7,341 nucleotides of DNA from Clostridiales bacterium (lineage in GTDB: Bacteria; Bacillota; Clostridia; Lachnospirales; Lachnospiraceae): assembly GCA_019420425.1 (NCBI GenBank), contig JAHZHG010000136.1, positions 1 through 7,341 on the forward strand, read 5' to 3'. This document shows, one piece after another, positions 1 through 4,945 of the stretch. Under the pieces are notes generated by a model that was given only the letters and a program-made list of their open reading frames with translations, was not told the DNA's origin and did no database searches. How positions within the stretch are numbered: the stretch's first letter is position 1; every line of letters starts with the position of its first letter. Made by a program: the position numbers and the translations under genes.

Positions 1-2
1 AC

Positions 3-1205
3 TGGCCGGCAGACCTGCACCTGATCGGAAAGGACATCATCCGTTTCCATACGATCTACTGGCCGATCTTCCTGATGGCTCTGGATCTGCCCCTGCCCAA
101 GCAGGTATTTGGCCATCCCTGGCTGCTCCAGGGCGACGGCAAGATGAGCAAATCCAAAGGAAATGTTATCTATGCGGACGATCTGGCCAATTTCTTCGGC
201 GTGGACGCTGTGCGTTACTTTGTCCTGCACGAGATGCCCTTTGAGAATGACGGTGTGATTACCTGGGAGCTGATGGTGGAGCGGATGAATTCCGATCTGG
301 CCAATACCCTGGGCAACCTGGTTAACCGCACCATTTCCATGAGCAACAAATACTTTGGCGGAGAAGTAAAATCCACAGGCGTATGCGAACCGGTGGACGA
401 CGAGCTGAAGGCCGTAGTTTTAGAGACGCCGAAAAAGGTAGCCGCCAAGATGGAGAAGCTGCGTGTAGCAGATGCGATTTCCGAGATTTTTGTTCTGTTC
501 AAACGCTGCAACAAATATATTGATGAGACAATGCCCTGGGCGCTGGCAAAGGACGAGGCAAAGAAAGACCGCCTGGCAGAGGTGCTCTACAATCTGGTAG
601 AGAGCATCAACATCGGCGCTGTGCTCTTACAGTCCTTTATGCCGGAAACCTCCGCACGGATTCTCAGCCAGCTGAACGCCGAAGCCAGAAGCCTGGATGA
701 CATGGATCGCTTCGGCCTGTACAAATCCGGCAATAAAGTAACGGAAAAGCCGGAAATCCTGTTCGCGCGTCTGGACCTGAAGGAAGTCATGGAAAAGGTA
801 GAGGCTATGCAGGTAAAGAACGCCGAAGGCGAACAGGCAAAGGAAGAAGAGGGGCCGGTAATCGATCTGGAGCCAAAGGCGGAAATCACCTTTGAGGACT
901 TTGAAAAGCTGCAGTTCCAGGTGGGGGAAATCATCGCCTGCGAGGCGGTGAAAAAATCCAGAAAGCTGCTCTGCTCCCAGGTAAAGATCGGCAGCCAGGT
1001 GAAACAGATCGTATCCGGAATCAAGTCCAGCTACTCCCCGGAGGAGATGGTCGGCAAAAAAGTAATGGTTTTGGTGAACTTAAAACCGGCCAAACTGGCC
1101 GGAATCCTCTCCGAGGGTATGCTCCTCTGTGCCGAAAATGAAAACGGCGAGCTGGCCCTGATGACGCCGGATAAGGACATGACCCCGGGAGCCGAGATCT
1201 GCTGA
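3..1205 (+). CDS. metG: Methionyl-tRNA synthetase, 3' part (5' end outside window)
   Basis: This cytoplasmic class I synthetase charges tRNA-Met with methionine, including the initiator tRNA. The frame is open from the first bases, so the gene enters from the left; about 400 residues are visible of a family length near 640-670. The first visible residues (WPADLHLIGKD) belong to the catalytic core. The KMSKS ATP-binding loop is intact at 141-155. An alpha-helical anticodon-binding domain follows (roughly 240-750), with the family motif ending in PW near 535. A charged linker rich in Glu and Lys (about 780-880) leads to a C-terminal EMAP II/Trbp111-like tRNA-binding and dimerisation domain from 885 to the end (FEKLQFQVGEI, then KIGSQVKQIVSGI and GMLLCAENE). 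The stop is TGA at 1203-1205, 45 bases before tatD, consistent with one operon. The HIGH motif and any zinc knuckle lie outside the window. Identification is very secure. Confidence 0.97.
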   Translation, partial: WPADLHLIGKDIIRFHTIYWPIFLMALDLPLPKQVFGHPWLLQGDGKMSKSKGNVIYADDLANFFGVDAVRYFVLHEMPFENDGVITWELMVERMNSDLANTLGNLVNRTISMSNKYFGGEVKSTGVCEPVDDELKAVVLETPKKVAAKMEKLRVADAISEIFVLFKRCNKYIDETMPWALAKDEAKKDRLAEVLYNLVESINIGAVLLQSFMPETSARILSQLNAEARSLDDMDRFGLYKSGNKVTEKPEILFARLDLKEVMEKVEAMQVKNAEGEQAKEEEGPVIDLEPKAEITFEDFEKLQFQVGEIIACEAVKKSRKLLCSQVKIGSQVKQIVSGIKSSYSPEEMVGKKVMVLVNLKPAKLAGILSEGMLLCAENENGELALMTPDKDMTPGAEIC

Positions 1206-1214
1206 TAAAGAGAA

Positions 1215-1232
1215 GCTGCCCGACCGGGCGGC
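1215..1232 (+). other. Small GC-rich hairpin in the metG-tatD gap
   Basis: Seven pairs (GCTGCCC at 1215-1221 with GGGCGGC at 1226-1232, one of them U-G in RNA) close a four-base GACC loop. No T-run follows, so it is not a standard intrinsic terminator. It could stabilise or process the metG-tatD transcript, or simply be chance in GC-rich DNA. Confidence 0.4.
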
Positions 1233-1250
1233 AGTACATGAGGATAGACT

Positions 1251-2144
1251 ATGATTTTTGACAGTCATGCCCATTACGATGATGAGGCATTTGATGAGGA
1301 TCGGGAAGAGCTGCTTGGCCGGCTGAATGCAGAGGGCGTTGGCCGGGTCATAAACGTAGGCGCTTCCTGGAGGGGCGTGCAGGACACCGTTGCCCTGACC
1401 GCCCGCTACCCCTTCGTCTACGGCGCAGTCGGCATACATCCCGACCACGTGGGCGAGATGAACGACGAACGGCTGGCAGAGCTGCTTACGCTCTGCCAGA
1501 ACCCCAAAATCCGTGCCGTGGGAGAAATCGGCCTGGACTATTACTGGGATAAGGAATCCCATGACCTGCAAAAGCTGTGGTTCTCCCGCCAGCTTTCCCT
1601 GGCAAAGGAGGCCGGCCTGCCGGTCATCATCCACAGCCGGGAGGCCGCCCAGGATACCTTTGACCAGATGAAGCGGGAGCATGCAGGCAGCACAGGAGGC
1701 GTGATCCACTGCTTCTCCGGCTCCGTGGAGATGGCCCGGGAATACGTGAAGCTGGGCTACTATATCGGAATCGGAGGCGTAGTCACCTTCAAAAATGCCA
1801 GAGTCCTCAAGGAGGTAGCCAGGGAAATCCCTCTGGAGCGTATTCTGGTAGAGACAGACTGCCCGTATCTGGCTCCGACGCCCCATCGGGGAAAGCGGAA
1901 CTGTTCCCTGTATCTGCCCCTGGTGATCCGGGAAATCGCAGAGCAAAAGGGCATCACCCCGGAGGAGGTCGAGGCAGTCACCTGGGAAAACGCCTGCGAG
2001 CTGTTTGGCCTTGCTGAAGAAGAAAAGGGTAACAGTTCAGCCCAGGACTTTGCACTTGCTGCAAAGTCCGTAAGAACACGTAAATTTTACCAAGAGGGAA
2101 TCTGCCCCTCGCCGCAGGCGACTTTCAATGGGCAGATTCCGTAA
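1251..2144 (+). CDS. tatD: TatD-family metal-dependent DNase with a repeat-encoded C-terminal tail
   Basis: TatD proteins (YabD in Bacillus) are cytoplasmic TIM-barrel metallohydrolases with 3'-5' DNase activity linked to DNA repair. All metal ligands expected for the family are visible: H6 and H8 in the N-terminal DSHAH motif, E92 in GEIGLDYY, H128 in IIHSR, H153 in IHCFSG and D203 in ETDCPYLAP. The ATG at 1251 begins directly with this motif and has a modest GAGGAT element upstream. The family domain ends near residue 254 (ACELFGL). The protein is 297 residues instead of the usual 250-265 or so, because residues 260-297 are translated from a mobile element at 2029-2171, and the TAA stop lies inside that element. 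Before the insertion it would have had 262 residues and overlapped the rsmA start. The tail has no recognisable domain and is probably dispensable (inference). The catalytic core is complete, so activity is likely kept. Confidence 0.95.
   Translation: MIFDSHAHYDDEAFDEDREELLGRLNAEGVGRVINVGASWRGVQDTVALTARYPFVYGAVGIHPDHVGEMNDERLAELLTLCQNPKIRAVGEIGLDYYWDKESHDLQKLWFSRQLSLAKEAGLPVIIHSREAAQDTFDQMKREHAGSTGGVIHCFSGSVEMAREYVKLGYYIGIGGVVTFKNARVLKEVAREIPLERILVETDCPYLAPTPHRGKRNCSLYLPLVIREIAEQKGITPEEVEAVTWENACELFGLAEEEKGNSSAQDFALAAKSVRTRKFYQEGICPSPQATFNGQIP
2021..2028 (+). repeat. Left target-site duplication, AGAAAAGG
   Basis: Eight bases immediately left of the element are identical to the eight immediately right of it (2172-2179). 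Here they encode part of the Glu-Glu-Lys run at the original end of TatD. The exact abutment to the terminal inverted repeats marks this as a transposition footprint. Confidence 0.85.
2029..2042 (+). repeat. Left terminal inverted repeat of the element
   Basis: The 14 bases GTAACAGTTCAGCC recur directly at 2141-2154 and inverted at 2158-2171, all three copies perfect. This copy is translated within tatD as the Asn-Ser-Ser-Ala start of the foreign tail. Confidence 0.85.
2045..2069 (+). repeat. Internal hairpin 1 of the element
   Basis: GGACTTTGCA (2045-2054) pairs perfectly with TGCAAAGTCC (2060-2069) around the five-base loop CTTGC. It lies inside the extended part of tatD and has no T-run behind it. 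Confidence 0.75.
2097..2140 (+). repeat. Internal hairpin 2 of the element, with nested stem
   Basis: GGAATCTGCCC (2097-2107) pairs with GGGCAGATTCC (2130-2140), 11 perfect pairs. Within its 22-base interior TCGCC (2109-2113) pairs with GGCGA (2117-2121) around GCA. The outer stem ends exactly where hairpin 3 begins, giving a compact structured RNA if transcribed. Confidence 0.75.
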
Positions 2145-2171
2145 CAGTTCAGCCAAAGGCTGAACTGTTAC
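2141..2171 (+). repeat. Terminal hairpin 3 of the element (right end)
   Basis: The 14-bp arms 2141-2154 and 2158-2171 are perfectly complementary around a three-base AAA loop; the right arm is the right terminal inverted repeat. The tatD TAA (2142-2144) lies in the 5' arm. The 3' arm ends four bases before the rsmA Shine-Dalgarno. What follows is A-rich, not T-rich, so this is not an intrinsic terminator on the plus strand. Confidence 0.8.
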
Positions 2172-2179
2172 AGAAAAGG
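2172..2179 (+). repeat. Right target-site duplication, AGAAAAGG
   Basis: This is the second copy of the 8-bp direct repeat flanking the element. It contributes AAGG of the AAGGAG ribosome binding site of rsmA, so the duplication kept that site intact after insertion. Confidence 0.85.
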
Positions 2180-2181
2180 AG
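2176..2181 (+). promoter_or_regulatory. Ribosome binding site of rsmA (decides the start)
   Basis: AAGGAG lies eight bases before the ATG at 2190 but only five before an in-frame TTG at 2187, which favours the ATG. Confidence 0.8.
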
Positions 2182-2189
2182 CTGCATTG

Positions 2190-3074
2190 ATGGAAAAATT
2201 ATCCAACCCGAAACGGACAATCGAGATCATTCAGAAATACGGATTCAATTTCCAGAAAAAATTTGGCCAGAATTTTCTGATCGATCCCGGCGTGCTGGAT
2301 AAGATTATCGCGGCGGCAGGCGTGACAAAGGACGATTTTGTCCTGGAGATCGGACCGGGAATCGGTACGCTGACCCAGTATCTGGCAGAGGCGGCCCGGG
2401 AGGTGGCGGCGGTGGAGATCGACGACGCCCTGATCCCCATTTTAAACGAGACACTGGCTGGGTACGACAACGTAACCGTTATCCACGAGGACATTTTAAA
2501 GGTAGATATCAACCGCCTGGTACAGGAGAAAAACAACGGCCGTCCGGTAAAGGTAGTGGCCAATCTGCCCTACTATATCACCACGCCCATCATTATGGGC
2601 CTGTTTGAGAGCGGCGTGCCTCTGGAGAGCATTACCGTCATGGTGCAGAAGGAGGTGGCCGAGCGGATGCAGGCCGGCCCGGGCACAAAGGACTACGGCG
2701 CGCTCTCCCTGGCCGTCCAGTATTACGCAAAGCCATACCTGGCGGCCAATGTCCCCCTGAACTGCTTCATGCCCCGGCCTAAGATCGGCAGCGCAGTTAT
2801 CGTACTGACCTGCCACGACAGGCCGCCCGTTCAGGTAAAGGACGAAAAGCTGATGTTCCGCCTGATCCGCGCCTCCTTCAACCAGCGGAGAAAAACACTG
2901 CAGAACGGGCTGAACAATGCGGGGGATATCCCCTGCACAAAGGAGCAGATTGCGGCCGCCATCGCGAAAATCGGCCTGTCCCCGTCCGTCCGGGGAGAAA
3001 CGCTGACACTGGAGCAGTTTGCGGCGCTCAGCGACGCACTGTCCGCCTGCCAAACAGAAGGAGTGAATGATTGA
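2190..3074 (+). CDS. rsmA: 16S rRNA (A1518/A1519) N6-dimethyltransferase RsmA (KsgA)
   Basis: RsmA transfers four methyl groups from S-adenosylmethionine to the two adjacent adenines of the terminal 16S rRNA helix during late 30S assembly; its loss is classically linked to kasugamycin resistance. The 294-residue protein has the full family signature: KKFGQNFL (23-30), the SAM-binding motif EIGPGIGT (53-60), the acidic residue E76 after it, ED at 100-101, the catalytic motif NLPYYI (125-130), and FMPRPKIGSAV in the substrate region (193-203). A C-terminal helical domain with FNQRRKTL follows. Length is normal. The ATG at 2190 is preferred over the TTG at 2187 on Shine-Dalgarno spacing, and because its A would have been the last base of the ancestral tatD stop. 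The TGA at 3072-3074 overlaps the next start. rnmV, often found between tatD and rsmA in Firmicutes, is absent. Confidence 0.96.
   Translation: MEKLSNPKRTIEIIQKYGFNFQKKFGQNFLIDPGVLDKIIAAAGVTKDDFVLEIGPGIGTLTQYLAEAAREVAAVEIDDALIPILNETLAGYDNVTVIHEDILKVDINRLVQEKNNGRPVKVVANLPYYITTPIIMGLFESGVPLESITVMVQKEVAERMQAGPGTKDYGALSLAVQYYAKPYLAANVPLNCFMPRPKIGSAVIVLTCHDRPPVQVKDEKLMFRLIRASFNQRRKTLQNGLNNAGDIPCTKEQIAAAIAKIGLSPSVRGETLTLEQFAALSDALSACQTEGVND
3058..3063 (+). promoter_or_regulatory. Ribosome binding site of the hydrolase gene, inside rsmA
   Basis: AAGGAG lies in the last codons of rsmA, ten bases before the ATG at 3074. An in-frame TTG at 3071 would sit seven bases away, so a start there is possible, but the ATG forming TGATG with the rsmA stop is the more usual choice. 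Confidence 0.7.
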
Positions 3075-4015
3075 TGGGCAAAATTGAACATTTCATGTTT
3101 TCATCCTCGGATGAGATCAGCAGGGTACATGCTGTGCGCTGGATTCCCGATGGAGAAATACGGGCGATTTTACAGATCACGCACGGCATGGTGGAGTATA
3201 TCGAACGGTACGATGAATTTGCCCGCTATTTAAACAAATATGGTATTCTGGTGACCGGAAATGACCATCTCGGACACGGAAAGACCGCAGCAAACAAAGA
3301 CGGATACGGATTTTTTGCGGAAAAGGACGGCAACCGCTGCCTGATCCGCGATCTGCATCGTCTGCATCGCCTGACCGCAGAGAAATATCCGGATGTGCCG
3401 TATTTTCTGCTGGGGCACAGCATGGGCTCCTTTCTGGCCAGACAATACCTTTGCTGCTACGGTACAGAGCTGGACGGCGCCATCATCATGGGAACTGCCT
3501 TTCACAGCCGCACAGAGGCCAAATTCGGTATGCTGCTGACCACCCTTCTGGCAAAGAAAAAGGGCTGGGGCTACCGCAGCAGCCTGGTAGAGCACCTTGC
3601 CACCGGCTCCGGGAACAAGCACTTTGCGCCGAACCGCACCTCCGCCGACTGGCTGACCCGGGATGAACAGATCGTAGATAAATATTTAAGCGAAGAGGAA
3701 TGTACCTTTACCTTCACACTGAACGGCTACTACAACCTGTTCTTAAGCCTGTTCAAGCTTACCTTTGAAGAATACCTGACCAAAATGCCCAGAGACCTCC
3801 CCGTATTCTTCGTCGCCGGAATGGAAGACCCGGTAGGCAATTACGGAAAAGGCGTCAAAAAAGTGGCAGACGGCTTTCTGGCCCTGGGTATGCGCAACGT
3901 AGAATGCAAGCTCTATCCCGAGGACCGACACGAGATATTGAACGAGCTGGACAGAGAAAATATATATGCAGATATCCGGCACTGGATGGAAAAGGTGCTG
4001 GAAGAAAAGCAATAA
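3074..4015 (+). CDS. Alpha/beta hydrolase, monoglyceride lipase / lysophospholipase type
   Basis: This 313-residue cytoplasmic serine hydrolase resembles the Hydrolase_4 (serine aminopeptidase S33) group that includes monoacylglycerol lipases and lysophospholipases. The oxyanion-hole strand ITHGMVEYIERYDEFA (35-50) is typical of that group. The nucleophile elbow GHSMG places the catalytic serine at S116; D252 (AGMEDPVGNYG) and H286 (EDRHEILNE) complete the triad. A cap region of about 140-235 separates them. There is no signal peptide or membrane segment, so the substrate is probably an intracellular acyl ester, but which one cannot be read from sequence. The ATG shares one base with the rsmA stop (TGATG), so the two genes are probably translationally coupled. 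It is the last gene of the operon; its TAA is six bases before the terminator stem. Confidence 0.88.
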   Translation: MGKIEHFMFSSSDEISRVHAVRWIPDGEIRAILQITHGMVEYIERYDEFARYLNKYGILVTGNDHLGHGKTAANKDGYGFFAEKDGNRCLIRDLHRLHRLTAEKYPDVPYFLLGHSMGSFLARQYLCCYGTELDGAIIMGTAFHSRTEAKFGMLLTTLLAKKKGWGYRSSLVEHLATGSGNKHFAPNRTSADWLTRDEQIVDKYLSEEECTFTFTLNGYYNLFLSLFKLTFEEYLTKMPRDLPVFFVAGMEDPVGNYGKGVKKVADGFLALGMRNVECKLYPEDRHEILNELDRENIYADIRHWMEKVLEEKQ

Positions 4016-4020
4016 AAAAC

Positions 4021-4043
4021 AACCCCGCCAATCCGGCGGGGTT
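4021..4043. terminator. Bidirectional intrinsic terminator between convergent genes
   Basis: AACCCCGCC (4021-4029) pairs perfectly with GGCGGGGTT (4035-4043) around AATCC. Read leftward, the stem is followed by GTTTTTTATT, a classical U-tract, so it should end the DUF624 transcript efficiently. Read rightward the tail is TCCCTTATTC, a weaker U-tract, and it ends the metG-tatD-rsmA-hydrolase operon. It fills nearly the whole 31-base gap between the two stop codons. Confidence 0.9.
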
Positions 4044-4046
4044 CCC

Positions 4047-4730
4047 TTATTCTATGCGATCGTTATGCTCCACAATGCTTTCCTCCGAAGGGCTGTCCTC
4101 TTCCTCCGGCGGCATATATTTTGCCAGCACCGGGTTCTGTATCTTGCTGTTGACAAAGGCAACCAGTGCGAAGCCCATCAGTACCCAGACCATCAGCCCA
4201 TAACTAAGTGTATACCCATTCCAGAAGGTCAGGACAACAGAAGCGATGATAATTACCATGGCCAGCAGCGTACGAGGGAGGTTGCCGATGGAAATCAGCA
4301 GCGCATTTTTCAGCGTCCCTGCGATGGTATTATAAAACCGGGCCAGCAGAGGGAATACATAAATAAAGATCATCAGATAAACCATACCGGAAACCATCAG
4401 GAAGAACCGGATTACGGTGGAGACATTCCCTTCCAGCGATGAGGCCAGATAGAAGTCCAGGCCAATCGCCACGCCCAGCACCAGCAGGACCAGCCAGATT
4501 ACCGTAGCCTGGCGGAAATTCTGTTTAAAGGATTTAAAAAAGGATTTCACGATATAGCCCTCCGTACCGTCTGCCATTTTCAGCGTCACGTAAGACAGGG
4601 CGGTAATCGATGCGCCGATGGTGACAATCGGCAGGCAGCACGCAATAAACACCAGATTCAGAATCATCAGATCGGCAGCTTTACCCAAAACACGCATAAC
4701 GGGACTGTCGAGATTGAAGAATTTACCCAT
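4047..4730 (-). CDS. DUF624/YesL-family integral membrane protein
   Basis: The 227-residue protein is hydrophobic with about five membrane segments, roughly residues 18-50 (one long or two short), 75-95, 105-128, 153-170 and 175-195. An N-terminal MGKFFNLDSP, the segment LMILNLVFIACCLPIVTIGAS and the following TALSY match the DUF624 (YesL) pattern, whose N-terminal half typically shows N-x-x-W/F-x-x-x-x-LPI-x-T-x-G-x-S. The loop at 51-76 is basic (KSFFKSFKQNFRQA) and probably cytoplasmic. The C-terminus is acidic (PPEEEDSPSEE). YesL-type genes often accompany carbohydrate ABC transporter operons, but here it is a single gene, so its role is unknown. The ATG at 4730 has AGGAGG seven bases upstream; a TTG six bases earlier would be too close to that site. 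It has its own promoter (4762-4790) and is divergent from ileS. Confidence 0.8.
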   Translation of the reverse strand: MGKFFNLDSPVMRVLGKAADLMILNLVFIACCLPIVTIGASITALSYVTLKMADGTEGYIVKSFFKSFKQNFRQATVIWLVLLVLGVAIGLDFYLASSLEGNVSTVIRFFLMVSGMVYLMIFIYVFPLLARFYNTIAGTLKNALLISIGNLPRTLLAMVIIIASVVLTFWNGYTLSYGLMVWVLMGFALVAFVNSKIQNPVLAKYMPPEEEDSPSEESIVEHNDRIE

Positions 4731-4737
4731 ACCCAAA

Positions 4738-4743
4738 CCTCCT
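4738..4743 (-). promoter_or_regulatory. Ribosome binding site of the DUF624 gene (decides the start)
   Basis: On the minus strand AGGAGG lies seven bases before the ATG at 4730 and only one base before an in-frame TTG at 4736, so the ATG is the start. Confidence 0.85.
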
Positions 4744-4761
4744 GCTATTCCTATGGGTTAA

Positions 4762-4790
4762 ATTATAGTATTTTTCACGGGAAAAAGCAA
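4762..4790 (-). promoter_or_regulatory. Sigma-A promoter of the DUF624 gene
   Basis: Read leftward, TTGCTT (4785-4790) is followed after exactly 17 bases by a perfect TATAAT (4762-4767). The predicted start, about seven bases further on, gives a short 5' leader of around 25 nt containing the AGGAGG site. The -35 box matches consensus only in TTG. Confidence 0.75.
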
Positions 4791-4812
4791 TAAAATTCGC
4801 TAAAAACGGAAA

Positions 4813-4841
4813 TTGACAAGAGATATGATTCTTTGTATAAT
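4813..4841 (+). promoter_or_regulatory. Consensus sigma-A promoter of ileS
   Basis: TTGACA (4813-4818) and TATAAT (4836-4841) both match consensus at all six positions and are separated by exactly 17 bases. Transcription should begin near 4847-4850. Its -35 box lies 22 bases from the -35 box of the divergent promoter, so the two polymerases could interfere with each other. Confidence 0.92.
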
Positions 4842-4881
4842 TGAAAAGTATGTACGATTTTATGCGAAAACGATGAGTTTA

Positions 4882-4897
4882 TATACCGTCCGGTATA
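4882..4897. promoter_or_regulatory. Perfect palindrome, possible TetR-family operator in the ileS leader
   Basis: TATACCG (4882-4888) and CGGTATA (4891-4897) are perfect inverted arms with a two-base TC centre. ATACCG-nn-CGGTAT palindromes are common among TetR/AcrR-family operators (general knowledge, not a matched site). It lies about 41 bases downstream of the -10 box, where a bound repressor would act as a roadblock. As RNA it could instead form TATACC-GTCC-GGTATA, a six-pair hairpin. No regulator gene is seen in the window. Confidence 0.45.
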
Positions 4898-4922
4898 GCG
4901 AGGCTATGGCAGAAAGATCTGC
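4895..4922 (+). other. Two further small hairpins in the ileS leader
   Basis: ATAGC (4895-4899) pairs with GCTAT (4903-4907) around GAG, sharing bases 4895-4897 with the upstream palindrome, so the two hairpins exclude each other. GCAGA (4909-4913) pairs with TCTGC (4918-4922) around AAGA. The stems are only five pairs each, and the leader holds no recognisable T-box. Confidence 0.35.
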
Positions 4923-4931
4923 ACACCATTT

Positions 4932-4939
4932 AAAGGAGG
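4932..4939 (+). promoter_or_regulatory. Strong ribosome binding site of ileS
   Basis: AAAGGAGG lies six bases before the ATG at 4946, near-perfect complementarity to the 16S rRNA 3' end, and fixes the ileS start. Confidence 0.9.
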
Positions 4940-4945
4940 AAGCTC

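Larger units (their letters stand above)
2029..2171. mobile_element. 143-bp MITE-like element with 14-bp terminal inverted repeats
   Basis: The ends are perfect 14-bp inverted repeats: GTAACAGTTCAGCC at 2029-2042 and its reverse complement at 2158-2171. An additional direct copy of the left repeat at 2141-2154 makes the right end itself a palindrome. The element is flanked by an exact 8-bp direct repeat (2021-2028, 2172-2179). It encodes no transposase, so it must have been moved in trans. Ends starting GTAA with an 8-bp duplication are features of the IS66 family, making an IS66-type transposase the best candidate (inference). Internally it is almost entirely hairpins: 2045-2069, 2097-2140 and 2141-2171, the last two abutting without a gap. 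The insertion extends tatD and separates it from rsmA. An alternative reading as a structured repeat of REP type is less likely because of the target duplication. Confidence 0.82.

Noticed and set aside
141..163. Near-identical stretch shared by metG (141-163) and ileS (6729-6751)
   Set aside because: Both encode the KMSKSKGN loop of class I synthetases; the similarity is explained by the conserved motif and shared codon preference, not by a mobile repeat.
1080..1946. Minus-strand open frame of 288 codons spanning metG, the gap and tatD
   Set aside because: It crosses two well-supported plus-strand genes and their intergenic gap, and shows no protein family features.
2141..2171. Intrinsic terminator between tatD and rsmA
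   Set aside because: The 14-bp stem is strong, but A-rich sequence follows it rather than a T-run, so it lacks the U-tract needed for intrinsic termination on the plus strand.
2187..2189. TTG start for rsmA, and likewise TTG at 3071 for the hydrolase and at 4736 for the DUF624 gene
   Set aside because: Each has an ATG within 3-6 bases. For rsmA and the DUF624 gene the ATG has better Shine-Dalgarno spacing; for the hydrolase the ATG completes the TGATG overlap.
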